DNA of 64,000 nucleotides from Branchiostoma lanceolatum (taxonomy: Eukaryota > Chordata > Leptocardii > Amphioxiformes > Branchiostomatidae): positions 11,344,596 through 11,408,595 of the forward strand of contig NC_089740.1 in NCBI RefSeq assembly GCF_035083965.1, read 5' to 3'. Numbering within the stretch: the stretch's first letter is position 1; the number at the start of each line of letters is the position of its first letter. The notes below the pieces were generated by a model. That model was not told the DNA's origin. It saw only the letters and a program-made list of their open reading frames with translations, and did not search any database. The position numbers and the translations under genes were made by a program. Below, one piece after another: positions 34,801-46,879 of this stretch.

Positions 34801-35868
34801 GACGTAACCGACCGTGTTCGACCTATCAAACTACCTGAGGCTATACCAACATAAATCAAATTTGTGAAGTGCTATCAAACACACTAGTTACCAAAACATG
34901 GATTCAGAAGTATTGCTATTATAGTAAGATTTATCTGCCGCCCTTTTGACAAGATAACTTACGAGACAACAACGAAAAACAACGACGAACAACACAAATG
35001 TACATTCCACCTGAACTCAATAACTTACAGTTGTACTCCCGAATACCCCTTCGTTGTTGGATTGTCCACACGACATTGACAACGTTTTTAGGAAACACTC
35101 CTGAAGCAGTATCACTTTTAGAGTTCTTGGGTTGATATTTAAGGGAATTTTAGCGTTTTAATGAAGGCATTGAATATTTCCTCATGGGCATATGGCCAAA
35201 TTTCCAGAATGTAAAGCGACAATGGTGGGATTTATGTGGCTCTCTCACGTCCCGTCAATTCTCAAAGAAACACGTTAGCAGAGATACAGTTTTTTAAGAT
35301 TGTCCTTGCCACAAATATGGCATCAGATCTGTTAACCATAATTGCTGTGCGACCATATTAACGGATTGTTCATATCGTTTGATGACCAATAGGAAGCGAT
35401 TTTTGGCGAATGTTTCTATAGCTGATATTCTTATTCTGATAGCTTAATATATTATTTCAGAGGGCAACGTCAAAATTGGATACCGGTGTGTGAAGTTTCA
35501 TTAATTATGTAACGCCCATGTTTCTCTTGTTGCCAAATTGATTCTTACTCATACACGATACACTGACGGGGGGGGGGGGCGGTGTTGCATTGTTGGGGGT
35601 GGTAACATTGCCAATGGAATGTTGTATTTTGCATGAATTAACATGTGCCTTTTACATGCTTTTAGACAATGACAACAATACATATCATTCTGAAATTTAG
35701 TTATATGACGGGAAAAGAAAATCAATTTTACGTTAAATATTCCTTGCTTTCGTGCACTCATTTGATATAGCACGATATTGATATTGTGCTCATACAACAG
35801 GTAATCCCAAACAGGAAGTTCCACATCGGTTGTGTCGGCATTGATTCCGTGTATTGTAGCGTGCAGCT

Positions 35869-38800
35869 ATGGACTCGAAGAAGACAAAGGAGGAGGTTGG
35901 TGCATTTTATGCTGTCACAGTCACTAAAAGGCAAAAAGAGTTTGTCCTCACAGACCTTATCAGGGTCCAAGTAGATTGATAATATACAGTAAAACCTGTC
36001 TATAGCGGCCACTCAAAGGAATGACGAAAATTGACCGCTAAGGACAGGTGGTCAATATGCAAAGGTGACCACGAATACAGGTTTGACTATCCGGTTTTGA
36101 ATGACTCCTTCTCAATTGTAAGTCATTGACGCTCCATGTTTTTATGTATCTGTATCTGCATAGCCGGTATAAACATCCTTCGGCGTTATTATGTATTGAA
36201 CGAAATTCGTGGGTATATGTATTGTCAGTAACATTACGACAGTGAATGCTATGGTGACAAGTTGTCACCATAGCATTCACTGCCGGTATGTTATCATTAC
36301 AGTTTCCGAGTTTAAGGTTGGGACGAAAGAATCAAATTACCTAAAACGTATCCTACTGTCCTACAGACGCTACGAGACGCTGCAAAGCGGGGCAACACGG
36401 CCAGAGTCGAACAGTTACTGTCTGAGGGAATAAGCCCCAACGGTACTGATAAAAAGGTAAGTTGACAATGACAAGTATCTTCAGAAAATAACATGTCACA
36501 TGAGTAGGGTCTTCTTGGTAAATTGTGCCCGTTTAATCTTTTGAGTAGTGAATACAATGATTTGAGGACAATGAACTTAATTGCATACTAGTATTCATGC
36601 ACAATATGCATTAAGTTAGATATCCAAAATGATAGAAGAGTAATGAAAATGAAGAGTAATAGAAATCTCGCAATTAATCTGATTCATCTTAGTTAATTAG
36701 ATAATTATCTTAAAAACTATCATTAGCTTATCGACTTCTTTTATCATGTTACACCACCAGTTTGTTCTCTTCTTCGGAGGTGTATGCTCAGCTTGCCTGC
36801 ATATTCATTTCACATTCTGTCACAATGTCTGTTCCAGGGTATCACTGCCCTGTTCTACGCAGTCAGCAGAGGGCATACAGGAACAACACATGCCCTGATC
36901 AAACATGGAGCAAATCCCAACGCACGAGATAAAGATGTAGGTACATTTCTTATCATATTCAATGCTCGCAAATCACAACATAGCTGTACATATTATGTAC
37001 AGCTATGTTGTGATTTGCGAGCATTAAATTTTTTCGGCACCATAAATGTTTCAGAAATGAAATTATTGACTTTTTCTTGGTTTGTGTCTGTTTTAGGGAA
37101 ACTCGCCACTCCACGAGGCAGCACAGAATGGCTCTACGAATGATATGAAAATCTTACTGGAAGCTGGCGCCGATCCCAACGCAAGTGATAGTTATGTAGG
37201 TACATCTGCTGTGTGCGGGATTTTGTTTACTGATCCTTTGCTCACATAAGGATACTTCCTTGTAAAATTGATATATGTATATATTATTTCTATATACATT
37301 GATAATATATTCATAGATTATGCATATTGATATACTTATCGAAAAGGATGTTGTTATTGGGGAAATATACTATTCCCAAGCTTAAGTCAGCTAAGATATC
37401 AATATCTTCTATGTTTAAAAAAGGATAGTGTACTGTAGTATTCATATCATAGTGTTGTCCTAAATTGGACTTGTACAACTCTTTACACAGGATGTTACAC
37501 CTCTTCACGATGCGGCTATATGTGGGCACCGCAATTGTGTCGCAGAACTACTGGCAGCAGGGGCCGATGCCAGTATGAAAAATAAAGTACGTGCTGACTA
37601 CCAACGTTGCCAAACATTGTTTCAGGAAAAAAGTTGCATTTTTGGTCACTGTTTACACTGTTATTATTAACGCGTACGTGTACAGTTGAATTAGATCTGT
37701 ACGCAAGTACATAACATTCCTGGTTGTTATGTGCTTATGTGTTTAAGTAAATATATTACATGTATGGAATTGTTTCTTAATTAAAATAGTGATAATTTTT
37801 TCTAGGGCGGTAAGAGAGCAGATGAGGTGATTGGAAAGGACTTCAGATACGGAAAGAGGGTCTCAGCTAAAGACAAAAAGGCCATAATGAAAGTTTTTGA
37901 AGAACACAAAATAAGCTCCTCGTACGTTTTTATGATCTTATCATTTTTTTTGGCATTAAAAATATGACCAATTAGCTGATCATGTTGATTCCAATCCCAT
38001 ATTTCATTCTTAAGATTATAACAATAAGTTTTTGTTTTTTTCCTCACAATATCAGAAAACAGCTGTGTGTGTGCGATTGAAATATACTCACACCGGTATT
38101 TCTTTTTTCTTTCAGGGTAAGATACAGCATACCTCTTGCTAGTAATGGTAGAAGGAGGTAAAAAATCAATAGATTGCTTGTTAAGGTGTGTGGTAATCCT
38201 ATATCAACCATATATAGTAATGCTATTGTCTGTTACTGCTTGATTATTTGTATGGTGTGTCATGCGTTAGCCATTTAGTAATATCCAAGCAGATATTGGG
38301 AAGGGAGCTCGAGATCATGAAATCAAAGGTCATTCTACTGGCCATTTATTAAGAACGTCAAACGGTCCATCTTCTTTGTCTTGATAAACTTCATGATCCG
38401 CCATGCACCCAATTAAGATCTACTGACCAGTTATAAGTAATTTAGTTCGTATATAGTTACATGTAGCTATCTGGGTGCCAGCATAGTTGGTTTTTCCCAT
38501 ACTCGCCGTTGACAAACATAGGCTAGTACATAGTCATTCTAAGAGTCTAATGAATCGAGAATGTTTCCAGCTGCAAAAGAGCAAGAGGCATCGGCGTCTG
38601 TACCGACGGAAGTAGAACTCGGAGGCCCTGAAATGAGAGCTCTATATGATCGTGCCTGTGAAGAGGGTTTTACCGAGGTCTTCAGTACTAGATTTGTACT
38701 GATTGGAAAGTACGGTAACGGAAAAACCAACCTAGTTAGTAGTCTGGTCGGAGAAGACTTTGAGCCGGACTGGAAAATCACTGATGGGATCGCAATCCAT

Positions 38801-41800
38801 CCATGCATCATGACCAAGACTGAACAATGGAGGAAGATTGAAGGTATTCATATTTTCCTATGCCCAGATTTCAATTGTCTATTTCTGACGTTAGACACTG
38901 TGCAATTGTTTCATGTCTACCCTTAAAATTGTTGTTTTATTGGTATTCACGACTTTCTACTCAATATACAAATGTAAACCAGAGTTTGGATATCATCAGA
39001 TACACTTTAGAGCTATTTTTATAGATTGAGATTGTACGTTCACATTATGAATATGGTTAACGGGCGCTGCATTTTTGTATTTCATAATTTGAATATCTAG
39101 AACCATTCATTATTTCTAGGTCTTCAGGATCACTTTCCGTATGCTGTCGCAGAGCAGATGAAAAAACTGAGGACCCAAAAACAAGAAGAAGAAGAAGAAA
39201 AAGAGCAGTCGATGACATCACAGCCAGAGCAGCATGTTGAGGGGCCAGCAGACTCCGAGCAACTTGACAGTTCAGGTATATGATATATGTTGTCGTTATC
39301 GAGCTGGTGTGTTGTATCATTTCCTTGCTTTTTATGCATCCCAATGTAGAGATCTAGAATGAGTCTAATTGAAAACCTATCTATTTTAGGGGCAAAAGAG
39401 CTTAATAAAAGCTCTCCTACGGAAAAGCCTCCATCCGAAGAACTGTCCAGCTTACTTGAGAAAGCACAGATGACTGAGAAGCCACCCGTGCTACCGGAGA
39501 CCTTTCTTACAGCAGCAAAAATCCTTCAAGAAGAAAAAGGCGCACAGTCAAACCCAACAGGTACAAGAGAGCACCCACAGATTTCTATCTGGGATTTTGG
39601 TGGGCAGGAGATATTCTACAGCACTCAACAGGTCTTCTACACCCACCGAGCCATTTACGGTCTTACGTTGAATCTCACCAAACCTCTGCACGCTCCGGTT
39701 GATTCAAGCACCGCGAGTGGAGGTCCAGCAAGCCAATGCATTGAAGAAAGAGGTAGGTAGAAGGCAATAGTTTAAATGAATCAGCAAATGTAAAATTACG
39801 AAGTTTTATAGATCTTCACTGAGTGTGTTAGACTGAGTGCAGTTGGATTGGATTTTGGTACGAGGTATGCTGTTACTTGTTCACTATGAAAGCATTGACA
39901 TAGACTGACATTTCGTTTACATTGCCACTAACCGCTATATAACTAGTAATCGCTGACTAAACCAACAACTTCTTTAAAGAAAATGTTTCTAGCAGAAAGA
40001 AGTGTATCATTGATTTTTTTCTAATGTGCACCGATCAGACTTCATCGATTACCATCTGGAATCCATCCGAGCACACACAAGACCCTTCAAAGGCTCTTTG
40101 TCGTACTACGAAGATGAAGACACAGCGGGAAAACGAGACATCGAGCCAACTGTGGTCGTCATCTGCACGCACAGGGACCAAGTCACCAAGGTTCGTACAT
40201 TGTATATATATCAAATTTGCTGTTCGTAGACATATTCATCTTCTGGTTGCCAGGTGGGACATATTTGCTTCTACCGCTACTTTTGTAGCGCCATGGAGCT
40301 AAAGTTGAATATCATAGAATAGCATTTTTCATTTAAGCATTAAAAAAGTTTCTTGCTGTATGCAAACCACTCCTGATAAACTTGTCTTCATATAGTGCTC
40401 TTTTGCAGGAAATTCAAAATTGCGAAGGACATTGAGTGCGAAAGATATTGGTTGACCTATATCTCAAATTTTATTTTAGGAAATTGAGGAAGAATATCAC
40501 AGGAACATCAGACACCACTTGAAAGGACGAGTCATAGACAAACATGTTAGGGACAGGTATTTTTCTGTAGATAACACGAAGCGAAATCCAGAAGACCAGG
40601 AAGTGAGCAACCTAAGACAGTTCATCTTAGACGTTGCCAGGCAGCAGAGCTACATGGGAGAGAAGATCCCAATCAAATGGTTGGAATTGAGGTCAAAGTT
40701 GTTGGAGATGTACAAGCAGGGTACAAGATACTGCAGTATGGAGAGGGTGATGGAAGCAATGGAAACTGCACGCCCTCCTGCAGGAGTTACACCAGAGGAG
40801 AACGCCATTGGTATTCTGAAGTTCCTACATCTCAGGGGAGACATCATCTTCTTTCCCACTGAAAGTCTCCAAAACTTTGTGATCCTTGACCCTCAGTGGT
40901 TAGTTGATGTCTGCAAAACCATCATCACCATCCCGCTGTACCGGGACCCGGCTGTCAAGGAGGAGTGGGACCGACTGAAGGAAACTGGAGAACTGACGAA
41001 TCGACTGATAGAGTACGTGTGGACACACAGGAAGGAAGCTCTCCAGTACAACTTGATGGACCACAAGCAAGAGCTGTTGGAACTTATGGACAGGTTCGAT
41101 CTCGTCCTTCAGTGCTATGGGTACCATGACAGAGAGAGGGGATCTGACCGTGACGAGTCAGTGGAGACAACGTACTTTGTCCCCTCGCTGCTGACCACAG
41201 AACCTGATTCTGCGAAGCTTTATCCTCCTGGCATAACATGCAGCAAGCCAATATTCATTGTATTTGATGGTAAGTTCTGTCCAGTTGGGCTGTACCATCG
41301 CTTAGTTATCTGTTGCATGCGCCGGTACAACAAAGTGAAACCACAACTAGCCTACGCAAGATGTGCAAGGTTCATCACAACCAATCGCAAGCAGACCTTC
41401 CTTGTCACAAAAGAGCGGTTCTATCTGAGAGTTGAGTTACTCTCGTCAGTTAAGGATGAAGGAAGTCGGTTCAGTCATGGTCCAAGCGTGAGGAAAGGCC
41501 TAAATGAAGACCTAAGGGAACTCATCCACAAGTGGATACCGGGTATCAGCTACAGGTGGTGCTTTAGATGCTGCTGTGAAGGTCATAAAGGGAAAGAGGA
41601 TGCTGAACGCTTTCTCCACATCGCTGACGCAAACGTTGCCGAATGCTTCAGAGATGGGGAAGCTGTGTGTGAGACCTACGCACCGGCAACTGCCACAAGC
41701 CAAGACATAGGTCTGGCAGACTGGTTTCAGGATCCGTAAGTACCATAGTGACCATTTAGTATGTAGAAAAGGGCCAATAAAAGTAATATCAAGCCAGTGT

Positions 41801-44800
41801 TGAGGACTCTAATCCTACTTAATTAGGGAGTGAATAAGACGCACATAAACGTACAAACAGAACGAAGTGTATTGACTGAAAAATTCAAGACCACCAGCCA
41901 ATGCCATGATGTTCTAGCTCTCTGTGACGAACTGACGTCACAACAATACAAAGGAAGGTGACTTTGTACCATGAAGAAACCGGCGTCGGTATGATGGCCA
42001 TAAATCGATCACTTTAGACCATGTAGTTAACCTATTGCTGCTTTTGCACACTAGACAGCCACATGGTGGCGACCACCTGGGGAAAGCGCAACCACTTGGA
42101 ACATCAGATGCTGCGACAGTACAGTCAGGTAACTACATGGTCATATATGGTCCTATTGCGTCATATTGCTGCGATCTAGCTTGATGGATATCATAACTAT
42201 TGTTATGTTGCGATTTTCAACTGTATGATCCTGACTTGTGTATGGAGATTTACCAGTTAACGTTTTACTATGACATTTTCAGCTGTGCAGAGTTTGCAGA
42301 TATGTTTCAACATCGTCGTGAGAAACGCTTGCCCTAAATGGCGAGAGCTTGGTCACCATCTGGACCTCACGTCTACAAATATCGACGAGATCGACGAACG
42401 CCATCGTGGGGACCCGAGGAAGTGTTGTAGGGCCGTTTGTGATCGGTGGATTCAGATTACCGGCAGTCGTGCAACCATACCGAGACTGAAGGATGCACTT
42501 GTCTCTATTAGAGAGATGCCAACAGTCGAGGCGATTGACAGCATGTGAGTAGAAGTTCCATGCAGATAACAAAATTATCCAAGCTGAAAAGTTTGCTATT
42601 CTATAAGATAACAAAGTTATTACCTTCGTCGACGAATGGTTTCGTCGACAAGGTTATTCGATGGTGCTTGTCTGTGTGTCTGTTAGTGAACAGAATAAGT
42701 CGAGAACGCCTGGATGGTTTGTTGTCGTAGTTGGTGTGTCGGTGTGTATGTGGGAAATCTCAAGATGATTAGATTTTGGGCGAAGTGTTTTGCATAATTA
42801 ACGAGAAAAGTGTAAAAATGTGTTACATTGTATGCTGAAGTATGTGTACGTGTCGGCTGTTGTTTTCCAAGGCGTCATGGATAGGGCAAGAAGGTCCTGA
42901 GGGGTCATGTTGAGGGCAGGAAACGTCAGTTACACAAATTGGCTGTGAGCCAGCTGTAGGCATAATGGTAAGGTAGTCTCCAAGCAGACCTATGGGTTGG
43001 CTATAGCAGGGGCAGGTTTTGCTTCAGACTGTGAAAGGGAATTACTCAAGAAGGGCTTGGTGGATGGTCATAAATTTCTGTAAGTGCATAGCTTGAGTGC
43101 TGATGTACATGATTAGATACTTATTATGCAAATCAGTATCTAATTTGCATAATAAATGAGGAAAGTTTATACATCCATCAATTTCCATGATAGGACTCTT
43201 AAACATGTGACATATGTAACTGAGGAAGAGAGAAATATTAATAGATATCAGCTTTGCAAATGAGAACCTCATTGACATAATTAATGAGAAAAACTATAAC
43301 TCGAGATGGTCTTGATGGATGGTCATGATTTTTGGTATGTAGATAGCTTACGTGATGCTTTGTATGATTGGATGATAATTATGCAAATCAAATTCTTACT
43401 CGCATAATTAATGAGGCCATTTTAAAAATCTGCTGTGTTCCATGATATGACTATTCAAATATGTGACATTTGTAACTAAGGAAGAGAGGAATGTTGATAG
43501 ACAGGAAATATGCAAATGTGGGCCTAATTAGCATAATTAATGAGAAACTACTATAATTCCATACTAGTAAATGACGGCAATTTCATACTTGTGGCATTAG
43601 GAAGTTGTGTGAATGTGAACACCATTGAATCAAATTATGCTAATAAGGAGGGAGCTTATTTGCATAAATGATGATAAATGTTAGCATAACCTTCTTTGTT
43701 AAGCTCATAGTCATAACAAGGAGGTTTGGACAACTTATGTTATTTGGGTGAAGAGGGTCAACTGGTATGATTGATGATTGATGAAAAACACTCCAAATAC
43801 GTCAGTCATAAAGGTCAAAATCATTTGACGAAGGTATGAGGTCGTAGAACTCTTGTTCAACCTGAAATGTTTGCTATTCCATGTAGATAACAAAATTACC
43901 CAAGCTCAAATGTATACCTCTATGAAACGGAGGTATTGTTTTCAGCCTGTTTGTTTGTTTGTCTTGGTGTGTGTCTGAGTGTTTTTGATGGCTGACCCGG
44001 GTCCAAGTTTGTAACAGGAGACTGACCGGATACAAGGGTTCAGCTGACCCGGAAGTGGATGTGATGTATGTTGTCCAAAAGTTACAAAAGCTGTAAATGT
44101 TGCACGGATGTTTTAGATTTCATATAACATGTTGCTGTTCGATATCGCCAGATTTCACAGTGCTACCCGATTCTAACCACTTTACTTGCCCATTAGGCTA
44201 CAGCAGACAGGAAACACGAAGTCAAGCAAGACAGAGCCTTCAGGGGTTAAGCTTTCACCACAAGTAGGTGAGTGCAAGTGATAATTTCATATGCAGCATT
44301 TTTGCATACTTTCCTGTATGTTTTCTACGGATCCATGAGGTCATTTAGCAAGTAGACCTAGATATGTTTGGTTCCATTCATTTGTGACTCTAAATGAGTG
44401 TATCCACTGGTAAGATAAATAAATGAAATGAAATGTATCTGGAATACTTAAAACCTTTGCATAATCTTGCCAAAGCTACCATTGATATTGTACACAAGAT
44501 AAGAGAAAAGTTTGTTGTGAAAGTAATAACCCTTGGATTTGCAATTCTATATCCTTAACTTCCAGAGGATTGTTTCCCTGTCATCGTTGAGGACGTGTGT
44601 CCGCGCTGGATGGAGCTCAGCCGTCATCTTGGTCTCACTGAGGCGCAGGTTGACCAAGTCAGTGAGGAGCATCAAGGAGACCCACGTGAATGTTGCTGGG
44701 AAGCCCTCAAACTTTGGATTCAAGTAGCAGGCAGTCGTGCCAGTGTGGAGAGTTTAAAAGAGGCCCTTGTGTCGGCGGAAGAGATAGCTACAGCTGAGAA

Positions 44801-44825
44801 GCTTGACACGAGTTTAAGACTGTAG
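35869..44825 (+). CDS. ANK-Roc-COR-Death-Death protein (ROCO family, DAPK-like without kinase)
   Basis: Exons: 35869-35895, 36367-36456, 36838-36936, 37097-37195, 37491-37586, 37806-37921, 38116-38147, 38571-38843, 39120-39275, 39390-39752, 40039-40190, 40480-41735, 42055-42128, 42283-42544, 44197-44267, 44566-44825. They total 3,426 bp, an exact 1,142 codons. Domains: four ankyrin repeats (about residues 10-137, one per exon, each phase 0); a Roc-type GTPase with Walker A GKYGNGKT (about 232-239), switch II DFGGQE (about 398) and THRD as the base-recognition motif (about 494); a COR domain mostly on one 1,256-bp exon (about 501-919); two death domains (about 944-1031 and 1055-1141). DAPK1 has ANK-Roc-COR-Death after a kinase; here no kinase is seen. 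The product is probably a cytosolic signalling scaffold switching on nucleotide binding. The least certain points are the short first exon (weak donor gttggt) and the donor at 38148 (gtagaa). Confidence 0.85.
35985..36090. mobile_element. Fragment of a DNA-transposon-like repeat
   Basis: acagtaaaacctgtctatag faces an imperfect inverted aggacaggtggtc and gaatacaggttt. This type of end (AAACCTGTCTATA) is a common animal repeat. Boundaries are uncertain. Confidence 0.45.
36240..36282. repeat. Perfect 43-bp palindrome
   Basis: Two 21-base arms (cagtgaatgctatggtgaca and one more base) flank a single G. It lies in the ROCO intron before the first ankyrin exon. Weaker inverted similarity extends further out on both sides. 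Confidence 0.95.
36367..37586 (+). other. Four single-exon ankyrin repeats
   Basis: Exons 36367-36456, 36838-36936, 37097-37195 and 37491-37586 each encode about one 30-33-residue ankyrin unit (cores such as SPLHEAAQNG and TPLHDAAICGH, ending LLEAGADPNA-like). All boundaries are phase 0, so whole repeats can be gained or lost by exon duplication or skipping. The introns between them hold two perfect palindromes. Confidence 0.88.
36961..37025. repeat. Perfect 65-bp palindrome
   Basis: 32-base arms starting aatgctcgcaaatcacaaca match perfectly around one T, in the 160-bp intron between ankyrin exons 36838-36936 and 37097-37195. It occupies about 40% of that intron. Confidence 0.97.
38571..40190 (+). 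other. Roc GTPase exons with a long insert
   Basis: Exon 38571-38843 carries the P-loop (RFVLIGKYGNGKTNLVSSLVG). Exon 39120-39275 is an acidic Lys/Glu/Gln-rich linker. Exon 39390-39752 carries ISIWDFGGQEIFYSTQQVF. Exon 40039-40190 carries PTVVVICTHRDQVTK. About 160 residues separate G1 from G3, several times the usual gap in Ras-like domains. The DFGGQE form of switch II is typical of Roc. The THxD in place of N/TKxD is also seen in ROCO proteins. Confidence 0.82.
40480..41735 (+). other. COR-domain exon of the ROCO gene
   Basis: This single 1,256-bp exon runs open from the acceptor ttattttag to the donor gtaagt. It has COR features: IPIKWLELRSKLLE, a NAIGILKFLHLRGDIIFF segment and VILDPQWLVDVCKTII. 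COR is the dimerisation module that follows Roc in every ROCO protein. The C-terminal third (Cys-rich, from about CRWCFRCC-like sequence near 41560) is less recognisable. Confidence 0.85.
42283..42544 (+). other. First death-domain exon
   Basis: The exon encodes ACPKWRELGHHLDLT, a six-helix death-fold pattern, then RKCCRAVCDRWIQITGS and an RLKDALVSI last helix. It is clearly related to the second death-domain exon at 44566-44825, indicating a tandem duplication. The intron between them is 1.65 kb long with a 71-bp linker exon near its end. Confidence 0.82.
42610..43865. repeat. Dispersed lancelet-type repeat ending GGTATGAGGTCG
   Basis: AT-rich intron sequence has recurring gcataattaatgag words and internal blocks about 230-250 bp apart. 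It ends in ggtatgaggtcgtagaactct at 43834-43854. The same end recurs at about 49912-49935 and 59640-59665. It fills most of the intron between the two death-domain exons. Confidence 0.55.
44566..44825 (+). other. Second death-domain exon and stop
   Basis: It encodes DVCPRWMELSRHLGLTEAQ, then ECCWEALKLWIQVAGS and ESLKEALVSAEE, ending at TAG 44823-44825. It has the same helix pattern as the exon at 42283-42544. No canonical aataaa was noticed in the first 500 bp after the stop. Confidence 0.82.
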
Positions 44826-45974
44826 TTCAGAAGAATGCTACCTCCAGATATCTTCATTGGTATATAGTTGATTTACTTTTTATCAAAATCATATCAGCAC
44901 GCCAAGGCAAATGAATGGTTTCGTTGATTACCAGACAAAGCAACTCAAAGAAAAATTCACATTATAGGACCATTGTAAGTTGGCCTTAGTAAACTGACGT
45001 CCACCGATTTTCCTGCAAATGTGATGTTGGTTTGTTTATTTGTGAAGAAGTATATTTATGAGGGTTCAGGCTAGAAGTGGGACTTGCTGTGTATGGCACA
45101 GTGTAATATGATGAAACTTGAAACATCTTTAGTATCCAGAGTCACACAGTGTAAAACACTCTTGTGTGTTCTTTCTCTCAAACATATCTGTCCTTCCCCA
45201 ATGCACATATGGAAATAGTTCATTGTTTATTTGGTTTATTGTTTATTTTGAACAAACAAGTAATCACAATTAGTAGAAATAACAATAGTACAACTGTGCA
45301 AGGGTGGCCAGAAGCCAAACGTAAATACAACAGAACCTCTCAATCACAAAAGTAACAGAGTGTGCAATAAGTCAGACCTGTCGATATTCAGTTCTTTTAT
45401 TGCAATTTTGATTGGCCTCAAAACTAATAAGTTATATACCATCAGAAAGAAGAGACTTTGGTCTATTCTATGCGCTTGATTTCTTTTTGTTTTGATACCG
45501 GCAAGGAGGTAAAAACACGGGGAGAATTTACACTAAAATCAACGAATTTCATGTCATATCATCAAATGGATACAGGTTGAATATCGGTATAAAAATCTGT
45601 AGGAGTAAACCGGGAAGCTTACAATTCAAGGATACATGTACTATGAAATAATTAAAATACATAGTTGTAAACTCAAGCAACGAGCTTTGTTGTAAGTAGT
45701 CCCGACGCCGGGGTGTCATAGGACGTACAACTGGCTCAAAATGGCCCACGGTTCGCTGTTGCAAGCATTCAGACATTTTGAGGCTAGATTGATATCACTT
45801 CGGAGCGGTGTATTGGCTTGAAAGTCGGAATTCTTAAAGGGGAGACCATCGGGTGTTGACGCCCTCGCCCGGAGTCATGGAACGGACTACTTTCTCTCGC
45901 GGAAGGAAAATGAAACTGCCTCAAACTCTCGACGTGGCGTGGAGGCTGAAAGCCGACAGTCTCCGTGGTCTTTG
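44826..45974 (+). other. Intergenic sequence after the ROCO gene
   Basis: 3' flank of the ROCO gene without a supported gene or clear polyadenylation signal. Somewhat GC-richer near 45700-45960, where no frame is convincing. Confidence 0.5.
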
Positions 45975-46443
45975 AGGTCTCATTCCTGTGTTGGGCTGTT
46001 CCATTGGAATCAACGTTGAAATACGCAATTTTATGACTAAAAATCTAGAAAAAAAAATATGATGGAGTCGTTTTACTTTCTGTTGGAAGCACACGTATTC
46101 ATCATAAAATAAAAAAAGATTCACCCAAATATAACCGTGACAACGATATTTATCGCATTTCAAACTGCAAGTACCCACTATCCGCACGAGGCCGCTGTTG
46201 TACCGCCAGCGCCGACCTCAGCACTCCTAGAAAAATGCGTCTCGCTCGTATCCTATCGCTCGGATGACGAAACTTTCCTACCCAATCCTGACAGTTATAA
46301 ACAAGCTTTCATCTCAAATTCTTCTTATATCAGGTCGGGCCGATAAGAGGCAATTTATGATCTACCTAAACACACGCCTCTTATGCCCGATTATTGTTTT
46401 TGGACGGATTCTTTACACGCGGACTAACACAGGAATGAGACCT
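45975..46443. mobile_element. Possible non-autonomous DNA transposon
   Basis: aggtctcattcctgtgttgg at the left is answered by ctaacacaggaatgagacct at the right, about 470 bp apart. The interior has no transposase-like frame. A chance inverted pair of 18-20 bp is unlikely, but no clear target duplication was found. Confidence 0.5.
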
Positions 46444-46879
46444 TGATGTTGCAAACTCAATTCCTATTTTTCGTGAATCTATAAAACAATACTGTGACGG
46501 GCCATCATCAACTGTAGTTTTAGGTTATATTCTCTCTAAACGTCATTGTCTTAAGGTGTTGAATGGTGGGGCATGGCACAGGTATATTTATACCTGAAAT
46601 TACCTATCCTTATCACCATAGAGGAAAAAGGTCGCTCACAGCTATCGTACAGTTCTACAAAATAGAAATGAAAAATTAAACAACCCAATGCTTCAGTTTT
46701 TGTCTGATATCTTAAGTAACCTGTTACTCATCACACATTAGAGCTTGGAGAACAAAGCTTAACGGTATTCAATAACTCAGATCTGTGATGTGCAGTGTAA
46801 GGTAATTTTATTGTCATTTTGGCCGTCTTCGTCAAGCGAAGGATGCTGTAGACGTGTATTCATGTCCAGCCAGGAAAGT

